A stretch of DNA of 64,000 nt from Paracoccus jeotgali (GTDB lineage Bacteria > Pseudomonadota > Alphaproteobacteria > Rhodobacterales > Rhodobacteraceae): NCBI RefSeq assembly GCF_002865605.1, contig NZ_CP025583.1:2832501-2896500 (forward strand). Reading direction: 5' to 3'. The position numbers and the translations under genes were made by a program. The notes below the pieces were generated by a model. That model was not told the origin of the DNA, searched no databases, and saw only the letters and a program-made list of their open reading frames with translations. The stretch's first letter is position 1, and each line of letters starts with the position of its first letter. Shown here piece by piece: positions 28,116 through 39,119 of this stretch.

Positions 28116-29483
28116 ATGAGCCAGAACCCGCCCCTGATCCGCCCCGATCTGGCCCGCGCCAGCATCCCCGCCGACCCGCGCCGCGCGGGACAGCCCACCA
28201 TCGGCATGGTCAGCCTCGGCTGCCCCAAGGCGCTGGTCGACAGCGAACGCATCCTGACCCGCCTGCGGGCCGAGGGCTATGCGATCAGCCCCGACTATGC
28301 CGGGGCCGACGCGGTGATCGTCAACACCTGCGGGTTTCTGGACAGCGCCAAGGCCGAATCGCTGGATGCCATCGGCGAGGCCCTGACCGAGAATGGCCGC
28401 GTCATCGTCACCGGCTGTTTGGGGGCCGAACCCGACTATATCACCGGCGCACATCCCAAGGTGCTGGCCGTGACCGGGCCGCATCAATACGAGCAGGTTC
28501 TGGACGCCGTCCACCTTGCCGTGCCGCCCAGTCCCGATCCCTTCGTGGACCTGCTGCCGGCCAGCGGGGTCAAGCTGACGCCGCGCCATTACAGCTATCT
28601 GAAGATCTCGGAAGGCTGCAATCACCATTGCCGCTTCTGCATCATCCCCGACATGCGCGGCCGTCTGGTCAGCCGCCCCGCCCATGCGATCCTGCGCGAG
28701 GCCGAACGGCTGGTCGAGGCCGGGGTCCGCGAACTGCTGGTTATTTCGCAGGACACCTCGGCCTACGGCGTCGATCTGAAACATGCCGAGGCGCGTGGCC
28801 ACCGCGCCCATATCACCGATCTCGCCCGCGATCTGGGCCGCCTCGGCGCCTGGGTCCGGCTGCATTACGTCTATCCCTATCCCCATGTGCGCGACCTGAT
28901 CCCGCTAATGGGCGAGGGGCTGGTGCTGCCCTATCTGGACATCCCCTTTCAGCACGCCCATCCCGACACGCTCAAGCGCATGGCCCGGCCCGCCGCCGCC
29001 GCCCGGACGCTGGACGAGATCGCGGCTTGGCGCCAAAGCTGCCCCGACATCACCCTGCGCTCGACCTTCATCGTCGGCTATCCGGGCGAGACCGAGGCAG
29101 AGTTCCAGACCCTTCTCGACTGGCTGGACGAGGCGCAACTGGATCGCGTCGGCTGCTTTCAATACGAAAACGTCGCCGGGGCGCGCGCCAACGATCTGCC
29201 CGGCCATGTCGCGCCCGAGGTCAAGCAGGACCGCTTCGACCGCTTCATGCAGAAGGCGCAGGCCATATCCGAGGCCAAGCTGCAGGCCAAGCTGGGCACC
29301 CGGCAGCAGGTCATCGTCGATCATGTCGATGCCGAGGGCGCGACCTGCCGCACCAAGGCCGATGCCCCCGAGATCGACGGTAACCTGTTCATCGATCAGG
29401 GCTTTGAGGAACTCTCGCCCGGCGATATCGTGACCGTGACCGTGGATGAGGCGGGCGAGTACGATCTGTGGGGACATCTTTGA
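28116..29483 (+). CDS. rimO: Ribosomal protein S12 methylthiotransferase RimO
   Basis: A 455-residue radical-SAM methylthiotransferase that adds a methylthio group to Asp89 of ribosomal protein S12. It has the N-terminal UPF0004 domain with cluster cysteines ([28 protein letters not shown]), the radical SAM motif CNHHCRFC, and a C-terminal TRAM domain ending [18 protein letters not shown] distinguishes RimO from MiaB. The start is the ATG of [12 protein letters not shown]. The 3' end overlaps the sulfotransferase start. Confidence 0.96.
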   Translation: MSQNPPLIRPDLARASIPADPRRAGQPTIGMVSLGCPKALVDSERILTRLRAEGYAISPDYAGADAVIVNTCGFLDSAKAESLDAIGEALTENGRVIVTGCLGAEPDYITGAHPKVLAVTGPHQYEQVLDAVHLAVPPSPDPFVDLLPASGVKLTPRHYSYLKISEGCNHHCRFCIIPDMRGRLVSRPAHAILREAERLVEAGVRELLVISQDTSAYGVDLKHAEARGHRAHITDLARDLGRLGAWVRLHYVYPYPHVRDLIPLMGEGLVLPYLDIPFQHAHPDTLKRMARPAAAARTLDEIAAWRQSCPDITLRSTFIVGYPGETEAEFQTLLDWLDEAQLDRVGCFQYENVAGARANDLPGHVAPEVKQDRFDRFMQKAQAISEAKLQAKLGTRQQVIVDHVDAEGATCRTKADAPEIDGNLFIDQGFEELSPGDIVTVTVDEAGEYDLWGHL

Positions 29484-31264
29484 CGCGACAATGGGACGCC
29501 TCGGGCAAGCCGCGAAAACCGCGTGTCCTGTGCATCGGCGCCCAGAAGGCCGGAACAAGCTGGCTGCATGAACAGCTGAACAGCCACCCCGCGATCTGGA
29601 CCACCCCGTTCAAAGAGGTCCATTATTTCAACGCCCGCCACCGCCCCGGCGACCGCAAATGGATGCCCTGGCATTTCCGGCAGGCGATCCGCGCCACCGA
29701 ACTGCGTTTCGACGCCCGCAAGCAGCAGATGCCGGACGATCTGGTGCGCTATCTGCTCGACATGACGCAAGAGCCGATGTTCACGCCCGCCTGGTATCGT
29801 CGCGCCTTCGCCCCCGCGCCGCGCCGCTGCCTGCCGCTGGACACGACGCCCGAATATTCGACCCTGCCGCCGGAAGGCGTGGCGGAGGTCGCGGCGTTTC
29901 TGCCCCGCGCCCGCTTCATCTATCTGATCCGCGACCCGGTCAGCCGGGCGATTTCGCAGCTGCGGATGAACCTGTCGCGCCGGCGCAAGCTGCCGCGCAC
30001 GCAGGCTGGCTATCTGGCGCATCTGGACGACCCCGATCTGGCCGACCGCGGCGATTACGCGACCTATGTGCCGCGCTGGCGGGCGCATTTCGGGCCGGAC
30101 CGGCTGCTGTTCCTGCCCTATGGCCGCATCGCCACCGACCCCTTGGGCCTGATGCGCGAGGTCGAGGCGTTTCTGGGCCTGTCCGCGCATGACTATCCGC
30201 GCCTTCGCGCCCAGATCCACCGCGGCGCGTCCGCCCCCGCCTTTCCCGATGCCGGGCGCGAGATCCTGCGGGCGCGCTTTGCCGCGCAATATGATTTCCT
30301 CGCCGCCAATTTTGATGCCGAGTTCAACGCCGCCCTCGACGCGCCGCCCGGCCCACGCGCTGCGGCGCCCAAGACCCGCGCCGCTGCCCCATCCGCACCC
30401 GATGAAACCGCCGGTTGGGCGCAAGAGTGGCGGGCGCAAAAGCCCTCGGTCATCGGGATCGGGGCGCAGAAATCCGGCACCACCTGGCTGCATGGCGCGC
30501 TGTCCCAGCATCCGGGCCTGTTCAGCCCGCCGATGAAAGAGGCGCATTATTTCGACCACCTCTTCTGCCCCGAAAACCGGGGCTGGACGCCCGGCCATGT
30601 CGCGGGCGCGGCGCGCTCGATCCTGGCGCGGCACGACCGCGCGGGGCGCGAGCCATCTGCGGCGATGATGCGCTGGCTGGACCGGCTGACCGGGCAAGAG
30701 CTGTTCACCGATGACTGGTATCAGTCGCTGTTCGCGCCCGCGCCGCCGGGCACGCGCCCGCTGGACATCACGCCCGCCTATTCCGGCCTGCCGCCCAAGG
30801 GTGTGAACCACGTCGCCAGCTATCTGCCCGAGGCGCAGTTCATCTATCTGATCCGCGATCCCGTGGACCGCGCCATCTCGCAGTTGCGGATGAACCTGAC
30901 ACGCGCCAACCGCCTGCCGGCGGACGAGGCCGGCTGGCTGCGGGCCGCCAATGACAAGGTTCTGGCGGCGCGCGGCGATTACGCCAGCTATGTGCCGCGC
31001 TGGCAGGCACGCTTTGGCCCCGACCGGCTGCTGATCCTGCCCTACGGCCTGATCGCCGCCGATCCCGCCGGCCTGATGCGCCGGATCGAGGGCTTTCTGG
31101 GCCTGCCGCCGCACCGCTATACCGGGCTGGACCGCCGCGTCTTTGCCGCCCGGGGCGCAGAGGTGCCCGACAGCCTGCGCGACGTGCTGGCGGAACGCTT
31201 TGCGCCGCAATACGCCTTTCTGGCCAGCCATTTCGACGCCGCTTTCAACGCCGCGCTGCGCTAG
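29480..31264 (+). CDS. Tandem two-domain sulfotransferase
   Basis: About 594 residues containing two complete sulfotransferase domains in one frame. Domain 1 (roughly residues 10-285) has the PAPS 5'-phosphosulfate loop [17 protein letters not shown] and the 3'-phosphate motif [17 protein letters not shown]; domain 2 (roughly 315-594) repeats them as [17 protein letters not shown] and [17 protein letters not shown]. An Ala/Pro-rich linker joins them. The two halves align throughout ([34 protein letters not shown]), so this is an internal duplication. The start is uncertain: a TTG overlapping the rimO stop is used, but a GTG 12 bases upstream is possible. The acceptor substrate is unknown. Confidence 0.87.
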   Translation: MTRQWDASGKPRKPRVLCIGAQKAGTSWLHEQLNSHPAIWTTPFKEVHYFNARHRPGDRKWMPWHFRQAIRATELRFDARKQQMPDDLVRYLLDMTQEPMFTPAWYRRAFAPAPRRCLPLDTTPEYSTLPPEGVAEVAAFLPRARFIYLIRDPVSRAISQLRMNLSRRRKLPRTQAGYLAHLDDPDLADRGDYATYVPRWRAHFGPDRLLFLPYGRIATDPLGLMREVEAFLGLSAHDYPRLRAQIHRGASAPAFPDAGREILRARFAAQYDFLAANFDAEFNAALDAPPGPRAAAPKTRAAAPSAPDETAGWAQEWRAQKPSVIGIGAQKSGTTWLHGALSQHPGLFSPPMKEAHYFDHLFCPENRGWTPGHVAGAARSILARHDRAGREPSAAMMRWLDRLTGQELFTDDWYQSLFAPAPPGTRPLDITPAYSGLPPKGVNHVASYLPEAQFIYLIRDPVDRAISQLRMNLTRANRLPADEAGWLRAANDKVLAARGDYASYVPRWQARFGPDRLLILPYGLIAADPAGLMRRIEGFLGLPPHRYTGLDRRVFAARGAEVPDSLRDVLAERFAPQYAFLASHFDAAFNAALR

Positions 31265-31351
31265 GGGCAGGGGCCGCGCCTGCGGCTGACGGCTTCAACT
31301 TTGCCGGGCGAGGGCCTACATAGCCTTCAAATCGGCTTCATCGAGGACATT

Positions 31352-33007
31352 ATGGCAAATTACGAATTCGTCTATCACATGGACGGTGTGTCCAAGACCT
31401 ATCCCGGCGGCAAGAAGGTGTTCGAGAACATCCGCCTGAACTTTCTTCCCGGCGTGAAGATCGGCGTGGTGGGCGTCAACGGCGCGGGGAAATCCACGCT
31501 GCTCAAGATCATGGCGGGGATGGACAAGGATTTCTCCGGCGAGGCCTGGGCCGCCAAGGGCGCCAAGGTCGGCTATCTGCCGCAGGAACCGCAGCTCGAT
31601 TCCTCGCTGAACGTGCGCGAGAACGTCATGCTAGGCGTGGCCGAGAAAAAGGCCAAGCTGGATCGCTATAACGAACTGGCGATGAACTACTCGGACGAGA
31701 CCGCCGACGAGATGGCGGCGCTGCAGGACGAGATCGACGCCGGCAACCTGTGGGATCTGGACAGCCAGATCGACGTCGCGATGGAGGCATTGCGCTGCCC
31801 GCCCGACGATGCCGATGTCGACACCCTGTCCGGGGGCGAGCGTCGCCGGGTCGCGCTGTGCAAGCTGCTGCTCGAAGCGCCCGACATGCTGCTGCTGGAC
31901 GAACCGACGAACCATCTGGACGCCGAAACCATCGCCTGGCTGCAAAAGCACCTGATCGAATATCCGGGCACGATCCTGGTCGTGACCCATGACCGCTATT
32001 TCCTTGACGACATCACCGGCTGGATTCTGGAACTCGATCGCGGGCGCGGCATCCCGTATGAGGGGAATTATTCAAGCTGGCTGGAACAGAAGGCCAAGCG
32101 CCTGTCGCAGGAAGCCCGCGAGGACAAGGCCCGTCAGAAGCAGCTGGAACGCGAACTCGACTGGATCCGCGCCGGTGCCAAGGCCCGTCAGGCCAAGCAG
32201 AAGGCCCGGATCAACGCCTATAACGAGATGGCCGGCAAGTCCGAGCGTGAAAAGCTGGCTCGCGCGCAGATCATCATTCCGAACGGCGAACGGCTGGGCG
32301 GCAAGGTGATCGAGGTCGAGGGCCTGCGCAAGGCGATGGGCGACAAGCTGCTGATCGAGGATCTGTCCTTTTCGCTGCCGCCGGGCGCGGTGGTGGGGGT
32401 GATCGGCCCGAACGGCGCCGGCAAATCGACGCTGTTCCGCATGCTGACCGGGCAGGAAACCCCGGATGCCGGCCAGATCACCTATGGCGACACGGTGCAG
32501 CTGTCCTATGTCGACCAGTCGCGCGACGCACTGGGCGCCGACAAGACCGTGTGGGAAGAGATCTCGGGCGGGGCCGAACAGATCGAACTGGGCGATGTGC
32601 AGATAAACAGCCGCGCCTATGTCTCGGCCTTCAACTTCAAGGGCGGGGACCAGCAGAAGAAGGTCGGCCAGCTTTCGGGCGGGGAACGCAACCGCGTCCA
32701 CATGGCCAAGCTGCTGAAGGAAGGCGGCAACGTGCTGCTGCTGGACGAACCGACCAACGATCTGGACGTGGAAACCCTGCAGGCGCTGGAAGCCGCGCTG
32801 GACGATTTCGCCGGCTGCGCGGTCATCATCAGCCACGACCGGTTCTTCCTCGACCGGCTTTGCACCCATATCCTCGCCTTCGAGGGCGAGGCCCATGTCG
32901 AATGGTTCGAGGGCAACTTCGAGGATTACGAGGCCGACAAGATCCGCCGTCTGGGTCAGGACGCGGCCGAACCCAAGCGGGTGAAATACAAGAAATTCAC
33001 CCGCTAA
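31352..33007 (+). CDS. ettA: Energy-dependent translational throttle protein EttA (ABC-F)
   Basis: A 551-residue ABC-F protein with two ATPase cassettes (Walker A VNGAGKST and PNGAGKST; signatures LSGGERRRVALCK and LSGGERNRVHMAK; Walker B LLLDEPTNHLD and LLLDEPTNDLD) joined by a charged P-site tRNA-interaction linker around residues 245-305. It has no membrane segments; EttA binds the ribosomal E site and regulates the first elongation steps according to ATP level. The start ATG of MANYEFVYHMDGVSK matches the family. A GC-rich hairpin follows the stop. Confidence 0.95.
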   Translation: MANYEFVYHMDGVSKTYPGGKKVFENIRLNFLPGVKIGVVGVNGAGKSTLLKIMAGMDKDFSGEAWAAKGAKVGYLPQEPQLDSSLNVRENVMLGVAEKKAKLDRYNELAMNYSDETADEMAALQDEIDAGNLWDLDSQIDVAMEALRCPPDDADVDTLSGGERRRVALCKLLLEAPDMLLLDEPTNHLDAETIAWLQKHLIEYPGTILVVTHDRYFLDDITGWILELDRGRGIPYEGNYSSWLEQKAKRLSQEAREDKARQKQLERELDWIRAGAKARQAKQKARINAYNEMAGKSEREKLARAQIIIPNGERLGGKVIEVEGLRKAMGDKLLIEDLSFSLPPGAVVGVIGPNGAGKSTLFRMLTGQETPDAGQITYGDTVQLSYVDQSRDALGADKTVWEEISGGAEQIELGDVQINSRAYVSAFNFKGGDQQKKVGQLSGGERNRVHMAKLLKEGGNVLLLDEPTNDLDVETLQALEAALDDFAGCAVIISHDRFFLDRLCTHILAFEGEAHVEWFEGNFEDYEADKIRRLGQDAAEPKRVKYKKFTR

Positions 33008-33029
33008 ACGGGCCTGAACCTCGCGAAAC

Positions 33030-33057
33030 CCCGGCGCCGTCTGCGGATGGCGCCGGG
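33030..33057 (+). terminator. GC-rich hairpin downstream of ettA
   Basis: CCCGGCGCC and GGCGCCGGG form a perfect 9-bp stem with a ten-base loop, 22 bases after the ettA stop. Only a weak T-stretch (CTTTT) follows a few bases later, so termination may be inefficient or the stem may mainly protect the mRNA end. Confidence 0.6.
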
Positions 33058-33119
33058 ATCGGGCTTTTCCCGGCCGCCTGCGCCCCCTAACGTGGCCGAA
33101 ACCACCCGAAGAGGGCGTC

Positions 33120-34373
33120 ATGGATCTATGGGACAATGGCTGGGCGCTGCGCCTGCGCGATCAGATGCGCAAGATGTGGGTCCGGGTCGTGCTGGGCGGG
33201 CTGGCCGGGCTGGTGCTGGCGCTGGCCTCGCGGCTGATCGGGCCGTTCCTGCCGAACATTCCGGAAATCAACCTCGCCTCCGGCTCGGTCGATTCGCTGC
33301 TCAGCATCATCGCCTCGTCGATGCTGGCGGTGACGACCTTCTCGATGTCGATCATCATCACGGCCTATGGATCGGCGGCGCAGAATGCGACGCCGCGCGC
33401 GACGCGGCTGCTGGAACGCGACCAGACCGCGCAGACGGCGGTGGCGATCTTCATCGGCTCGTTCCTGTTCAGCATCGCGGGCATCATCGGGCTGTCGGCG
33501 GGGCTGTATCCGGGCGATGCGCGGGTGGTGCTGTTTGCCGCGACCCTGGCCGATATCGCGCTGATCGCCTGGGCGCTGCTGCGCTGGGTCAGCCATCTGA
33601 ACGATTTCGGCCGGATGCGGGACATCATCGGGCGGATCGAGGACGCGACCATGCCGCCCGCGCGGCTGTTTCGCGAACGCCCGGCGCTGGGTGCGGTGCC
33701 TGGCCGCGACGTGCTGCCCAAGGGGCTGCCGGAACTGCGGTCGAACCGCGCCGGGCATGTGCGTTTCATCGACATGAAGACGCTGCAGGACTGCGCCGAG
33801 GAAAACCGCATCCGGGTCGAGATCCTGCGGATGCCGGGCAAATATGTCCACCGGGGCGAGGCGCTGCTGCGGCTGTCGGCGCCGGTCAGCCATGAGATGC
33901 TGGTCGAACTGCGCGGGGCGTTCACGATCCGCAACTCGCGCAGCTTCGATCAGGACCCGCTATATGGGCTGATCGTGCTGGCCGAGGTGGCCAGCAAATC
34001 GCTGTCGCCCGCGATCAACGATCCGGGCACCGCGATCGAGGTCTTGCGCGCGGGGACACGTGTGCTCGAGGCGCTGCACGACCCGCACCCGCCCGAGGAT
34101 GAAGAGGCCGAAGACGGCAAGCACGGCACGCGCCATGACCGGGTCTATGCGCCCCCCCTGTCGCCGGCCGAGGTCTATGCGACCTTTTTCGGCCCCATCG
34201 CCCGCGACGGCGCCGGCCTGGTCGAGGTGCAAGAGGCGGTGCAGGATTGCCTGGCCGCAGTCGCCCTGATCGGCGACCCCGCCGCGGCCCGTGTCGAGGC
34301 CGAGCGCGCCCGCATCCGCGCCCGCAGCGCCCTGTCCGAGGAGTGGGAGCTGGACCGCCTCGCCAGTGCCTGA
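33120..34373 (+). CDS. DUF2254 family integral membrane protein
   Basis: A 417-residue DUF2254 protein. Four hydrophobic segments occupy the first 160 residues (WVRVVLGGLAGLVLALASRLIG, LLSIIASSMLAVTTFSMSIIITAYG, AVAIFIGSFLFSIAGIIGL, ARVVLFAATLADIALIAWALL), and the remaining cytoplasmic part contains the conserved LYGLIVLAEVASKSLSPAINDPGTAIEVL motif. The family has no established function; a channel-like role has been suggested on topology only. It is transcribed after ettA but separated by a hairpin. Confidence 0.85.
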   Translation: MDLWDNGWALRLRDQMRKMWVRVVLGGLAGLVLALASRLIGPFLPNIPEINLASGSVDSLLSIIASSMLAVTTFSMSIIITAYGSAAQNATPRATRLLERDQTAQTAVAIFIGSFLFSIAGIIGLSAGLYPGDARVVLFAATLADIALIAWALLRWVSHLNDFGRMRDIIGRIEDATMPPARLFRERPALGAVPGRDVLPKGLPELRSNRAGHVRFIDMKTLQDCAEENRIRVEILRMPGKYVHRGEALLRLSAPVSHEMLVELRGAFTIRNSRSFDQDPLYGLIVLAEVASKSLSPAINDPGTAIEVLRAGTRVLEALHDPHPPEDEEAEDGKHGTRHDRVYAPPLSPAEVYATFFGPIARDGAGLVEVQEAVQDCLAAVALIGDPAAARVEAERARIRARSALSEEWELDRLASA

Positions 34374-34390
34374 GCCTGAGGTTGGCGCAT

Positions 34391-34422
34391 GAAAAAAGGC
34401 GGCCCCGTCAGGGACCGCCTTT
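34391..34422 (-). terminator. Intrinsic terminator of the outer-membrane protein gene
   Basis: On the minus strand, AAAGGCGG-CCC pairs with GGG-CCGCCTTT around a four-base loop with one mismatch, followed by a T6 run. It stands 22 bases beyond the stop of the beta-barrel protein gene and faces the DUF2254 gene, so it can also limit read-through from the other side. Confidence 0.85.
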
Positions 34423-34444
34423 GATCGTCAAGCCTAGGGCCGGA

Positions 34445-35041
34445 TCAGAAGTGATAGGCCGCGCGCAGCTGGATCAGGTCGGTGTCGAGGTCGACGCCGT
34501 CGATGTCCGAGATGTCGCTGAAGTCCTGCTTGCTGTATTCCGCGCCGACGGTGAAGTTGTCGGTGACCTTGAAATCAGCGCCCAGACCGTACGAGACGGC
34601 GGTCTCGGAGATGTCCAGCGTGTCGACCTCGGCCGAGACCTTGGCGGCGCCCAGCGTGACATAGGGCATGAAGCGGCCCATGTCGTAACCGGCGCGCGCG
34701 CGCAGACGGGTCATGTCGCCCTTGTCGTCGATGTCATCGATGTCGAGCTTGTTATAGTCGAGTTCGGCACCCAGGACGAACTGGCCCATGTCGTGCAGAT
34801 AGCCGACATGCATGCCATAGCCCTTCATGTCGCGATCATTGGTGAAGTTGTCACCGTCCAGATCGAAGGAACCGGTGCCGTACTGCGCACCAGCATAGAA
34901 GCCGGTCCAGTCCGAGGCCGAGACGATGGGCGCGGGCGCGACGATGACTTCGGGCTCGGTGACGGGGGCGACATAACCACCGGCAAAGGCGGAACCGGCG
35001 ACCATGGTCGCGGCGGCGGCAGTGGCGAGAAGATGTTTCAT
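34445..35041 (-). CDS. Outer-membrane beta-barrel protein (OmpA/opacity-like barrel)
   Basis: A 198-residue exported protein. The signal peptide MKHLLATAAAATMVAGSAFA is followed by a Pro/Val-rich linker and the barrel opening WTGFYAGAQYGTGSFDLDG. Alternating amphipathic strands rich in Asp and Tyr continue to the C-terminus LIQLRAAYHF, which ends in phenylalanine as needed for BAM recognition. Eight strands would fit its length. The role is unknown; such porin-like barrels are abundant surface proteins in Rhodobacteraceae. A GGAGAG ribosome site precedes the ATG, and it has its own terminator. Confidence 0.88.
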   Translation of the reverse strand: MKHLLATAAAATMVAGSAFAGGYVAPVTEPEVIVAPAPIVSASDWTGFYAGAQYGTGSFDLDGDNFTNDRDMKGYGMHVGYLHDMGQFVLGAELDYNKLDIDDIDDKGDMTRLRARAGYDMGRFMPYVTLGAAKVSAEVDTLDISETAVSYGLGADFKVTDNFTVGAEYSKQDFSDISDIDGVDLDTDLIQLRAAYHF

Positions 35042-35353
35042 GATGACTCTCCGTTAGAGTGCGTTGTGATGAACCCTAGCTATGGTTGCAGGGCTGCAAG
35101 GTGAAGAGGGTGGCAGCGCAGTCGCCTGACGGCGTTACAACTTGGCCACCACGTCAATGTGACAACGCTTGAGCGGCGGAGAGAGTTCTAGCCAGAAAAA
35201 TAGCAGTTTCAATCGGCTATAAGTCACAGCAGGCGACCTTGCGCCCTGCGGGAGAGGGCGCTTTGGCGGCAAAATGCGGCCGGTTCCCGTCGCAAGCCCG
35301 CTATGCGTATCCTGCATGGCTTGGCCGCCTACGGTTTGCGTCGGCCACGAATG
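35042..35353. other. Intergenic region upstream of the outer-membrane protein gene
   Basis: About 310 bases with no convincing gene on either strand. It must hold the minus-strand promoter and 5' leader of the beta-barrel protein gene. Short ORFs here lack ribosome sites and family resemblance. A stretch around 35150-35220 is relatively AT-rich, but I could not pick a convincing -35/-10 pair. Confidence 0.6.
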
Positions 35354-35379
35354 AAAAAGGCGCACCTAAGCGCGCCTTT
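35354..35379 (-). terminator. Intrinsic terminator of nrdF
   Basis: On the minus strand AAAGGCGC and GCGCCTTT form a perfect 8-bp stem with an eight-base loop, running directly into TTTTTCAT. It begins 22 bases after the nrdF stop and closes the nrdHIEF operon. Confidence 0.85.
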
Positions 35380-35401
35380 CTGGTTCGATCTGCGACAGGG
35401 C

Positions 35402-36394
<993 letters not shown>

Positions 36395-36579
36395 TCAGGT
36401 AAATGGGAGTCGATACGGCTCTCGTTCAAAGGAAGAGCCAGCGGTTCCAACCTTACCGGATAAAGCTACGGCTCGCCAAGCCCCCACGACATTTTGCGTC
36501 CGCCCTTGAAGCGACCCCCACAAATGGTATGGAAGGCAGCATGAGCCGCCTTCCATGAGTTTGATCTGTAGGCGTGCCC

Positions 36580-36726
36580 CTAGATCGACACCAGAATCGG
36601 CCAAGCCTTGAGGCCGTACTCTGAGGCATGAACCATACGGTTCTGTTTTGGGCACCAACGGCTCGGCCGCCAGATATATCGCTTTCCCGCTGGGGCGGGG
36701 GGAAGACCATGCTTTTTTTCTGGCAT
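36580..36726 (-). CDS. Small basic protein, unknown function
   Basis: A 48-residue protein starting MPEKKHGLPPAPAGKRYIW and containing a compact aromatic/basic core (KRYIWRPSRWCPKQNR) followed by ASEYGLKAWPI. An AAGGA ribosome site sits eight bases before the ATG, which supports translation. The style (short, Trp/Tyr/Arg-rich) resembles small phage- or mobile-element-borne proteins, but I cannot name a family. It lies inside the lower-GC islet and runs in the same direction as nrdE and nrdF. A start 15 codons upstream in the same frame is less likely. Confidence 0.5.
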   Translation of the reverse strand: MPEKKHGLPPAPAGKRYIWRPSRWCPKQNRMVHASEYGLKAWPILVSI

Positions 36727-36739
36727 AATTTTGTCCTTA

Positions 36740-36902
36740 TGATTTGGGCCGTTCCTAAATCGGATTGCCAAACCACCGGAAGCTTTGTACCGTATATTCC
36801 TCTGACAGATCGTACGGGAAGCTTTGGTGAGTTGGCGCCGCTTGGCCCTTCTAAGAAGCGACTTAGATCGGAAAGCGCTCGGGTCTTCTCGAGCGCTTTT
36901 TT
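36740..36902 (+). ncRNA. Possible small RNA ending at an orphan plus-strand terminator
   Basis: A perfect intrinsic terminator on the plus strand has no plus-strand gene upstream for several kilobases that would need it, which suggests a short transcript ending there. The preceding 130 bases contain CCGTA/TACGG pairing and a GGAAGCTTTG direct repeat that could fold. No promoter could be fixed, so the 5' boundary is arbitrary. It would lie antisense to the nrdE-nrdF spacer mRNA. Confidence 0.25.
36872..36902 (+). terminator. Rho-independent terminator on the plus strand within the nrd operon
   Basis: AAAGCGCTCG and CGAGCGCTTT form a perfect 10-bp stem around an eight-base loop, followed by a T6 run on the plus strand only. 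On the minus strand the stem still forms within nrdE-nrdF read-through mRNA but lacks a U-tract, so there it could act as a processing or stability element. Confidence 0.8.
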
Positions 36903-36974
36903 CATGTGAATATTAGGTTCGTATCTCCTTTCTGCTTAGGGGTAGTGGATTGGGCGGACGCATCCGCCCAAGTC

Positions 36975-39119
36975 TCACAGCGTGCAGGAAACGCAGCCCT
37001 CGACCTCGGTTCCTTCCAAGGCGTTCTGGCGCAGGCGAATGTAGTAGATGGTCTTGATGCCCTTGGTCCAGGCGTAGATCTGGGCCCGGTTGATGTCGCG
37101 GGTCGAGGCGTCGGCCGGGAAGAACAGCGTCAGCGACAGGCCCTGATCGACGTGCTGGGTCGCGGCGGCATAGGTGTCGATGATCGCCTCGGGGCCGATC
37201 TCGTAGGCGTCGCGGTAGAATTCCAGATTGTCGTTGGTCATGTAGGGCGCCGGGTAATAGACGCGGCCGATCTTGCCTTCCTTGCGGACCTCGATCTTGG
37301 CGGTGATCGGGTGGATCGACGAGGTGGCATAGTTGATATAGCTGATCGACCCGGTCGGCGGGACCGCCTGCAGGTTGCGGTTATACAGCCCGTCCTTCAT
37401 CACCGCCTCGCGCAGCGCCTGCCAGTCCTCGCGCGTGGGCACGGCGATGCCGGCCTGCTCGAACAGCTCGCGGCCACGCTCGGTCTCGGGCAGCCAGTCG
37501 CGGTCGACATATTTGTCGAAGAACGAGCCGTCGGCGTATTTCGAATCCTCGAAGCCGACGAAACGCTCATCCCGCTCGCGGGCCAGCGCGTTCGATTCGC
37601 GCAGCGCGTGATAGAGCACGGTGGCGAAGTAGATATTGGTGAAGTCGATGGCCTCGGGGCTGCCGTAATGGATCCGCTCGCGAGCCAGATAGCCGTGCAG
37701 GTTCATCTGCCCCAGCCCGATGGCGTGGCTTTCGTCATTGCCCTTGCGGATCGACGGCACCGAATCGATGGCCGACATTTCGCTGACCGCGCTGAGGGCG
37801 CGGATCGCCATGCCGACGGTGCCCGCCAGGTCGCCGCTGTCCATCGCCTTGGCGATGTTCAGCGAGCCGAGGTTGCACGAGATGTCCGTCCCCATCTTGG
37901 AATAGGACAGGTCGTCATTGAACTCGGACGCGCTGTTGACCTGCAGGATCTCGCTGCACAGGTTCGACATGGCGATGCGCCCGGCGATGGGGTTCGCCTC
38001 GTTCACCGTGTCCTCGAACATGATGTAGGGATAGCCGGATTCGAACTGGATCTCGGCGATGGTCTGGAAGAAGGCGCGGGCGTTGATCTTTTTCTTGCGG
38101 ATGCGCGGGTTGTCGACCATCTCGTGATATTTCTCGGTCACCGAAATGTCCGAGAAGGGCACGCCGTATTCCTTTTGCACGTCATGGGGCGAGAACAGGT
38201 ACATGTCCTCGTTCTTCTTGGCGAGTTCAAAGGTGATGTCGGGGATCACCACGCCAAGCGACAGCGTCTTGATGCGGATCTTTTCGTCGGCGTTTTCGCG
38301 CTTGGTATCCAGGAAACGCAGGATATCGGGGTGGTGGGCGTTCAGATAGACCGCGCCCGCACCCTGCCGCGCGCCAAGCTGGTTGGCATAGGAGAAGCTG
38401 TCTTCCAGCAGCTTCATCACCGGGATCACGCCCGAGGACTGGTTGGCGATGCCCTTGATCGGGGCGCCATGCTCGCGGATGTTGGTCAGCATCAACGCCA
38501 CGCCGCCGCCGCGCTTGGACAGCTGCAGGGCCGAATTGATGGCCCGGCCGATGGATTCCATGTTGTCTTCGATGCGCAGCAGGAAGCAGGACACGAACTC
38601 GCCCCGCGCTTTCTTGCCGGCGTTCAGGAAGGTCGGCGTTGCGGGCTGGAACCGGCCCGAGATGATCTCGTCCATCAGCTTCAGCGCCATCGCCTCGTCG
38701 CCGCGGGCCAGCGTCAGCGCGACCATGACCACGCGATCCTCGTACCGTTCCAGGAAACGCTCTCCGTCCCAGGTCTTCAGCGTGTAGGAGGTGTAGTATT
38801 TGAACGCCCCGAGGAAGGTCGGAAAGCGGAACTTGCGGGCATAGGCCTCTTCCCAGATCCGGCGCTGGAAGTTCTTGGAATACTGATCGAGAACGGCCTC
38901 GTCGTAATAGCCCTCTTCGACCAGATACCCCAGTTTTTCGTCCAGCGAATGGAAGAAGACCGTGTTCTGGTTCACGTGCTGCAGGAAATACTGCCGTGCC
39001 GCCATCCGGTCCGCGTCGAACTGGATGCGACCGGCATCGTCATACAGGTTCAGCATCGCGTTCAGCGCGTGATAGTCCTTGGCTTCGGCCTTTGGACGGT
39101 TCAGGCGGTCGTCAAGCAT
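36975..39119 (-). CDS. nrdE: Class Ib ribonucleotide reductase alpha subunit NrdE
   Basis: A 714-residue catalytic subunit reducing ribonucleoside diphosphates. Active-site features are visible: [10 protein letters not shown], the redox cysteine in [17 protein letters not shown] with the thiyl-radical cysteine followed by CNLGSLNIA, and the radical-transfer tyrosines toward the C-terminus. It ends with the CVSC tail that is re-reduced by NrdH. The N-terminus lacks a long ATP-cone, typical of class Ib. nrdI overlaps its start by 19 bases, and nrdF follows after an unusual spacer. Confidence 0.96.
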   Translation of the reverse strand: MLDDRLNRPKAEAKDYHALNAMLNLYDDAGRIQFDADRMAARQYFLQHVNQNTVFFHSLDEKLGYLVEEGYYDEAVLDQYSKNFQRRIWEEAYARKFRFPTFLGAFKYYTSYTLKTWDGERFLERYEDRVVMVALTLARGDEAMALKLMDEIISGRFQPATPTFLNAGKKARGEFVSCFLLRIEDNMESIGRAINSALQLSKRGGGVALMLTNIREHGAPIKGIANQSSGVIPVMKLLEDSFSYANQLGARQGAGAVYLNAHHPDILRFLDTKRENADEKIRIKTLSLGVVIPDITFELAKKNEDMYLFSPHDVQKEYGVPFSDISVTEKYHEMVDNPRIRKKKINARAFFQTIAEIQFESGYPYIMFEDTVNEANPIAGRIAMSNLCSEILQVNSASEFNDDLSYSKMGTDISCNLGSLNIAKAMDSGDLAGTVGMAIRALSAVSEMSAIDSVPSIRKGNDESHAIGLGQMNLHGYLARERIHYGSPEAIDFTNIYFATVLYHALRESNALARERDERFVGFEDSKYADGSFFDKYVDRDWLPETERGRELFEQAGIAVPTREDWQALREAVMKDGLYNRNLQAVPPTGSISYINYATSSIHPITAKIEVRKEGKIGRVYYPAPYMTNDNLEFYRDAYEIGPEAIIDTYAAATQHVDQGLSLTLFFPADASTRDINRAQIYAWTKGIKTIYYIRLRQNALEGTEVEGCVSCTL

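Noticed and set aside
35135..35365. 76-residue minus-strand frame before nrdF terminator
   Set aside because: No ribosome site or family similarity; overlaps the outer-membrane gene's upstream region.
36453..36905. 150-residue minus-strand frame in the nrd islet
   Set aside because: Its first codons are just the terminator stem, GGAG lies too far upstream, and the product has no domain-like pattern. The shorter ORF within the islet has a better ribosome site.
36628..36909. 93-residue plus-strand frame in the nrd islet
   Set aside because: No ribosome site, no family resemblance, and it runs through the terminator.
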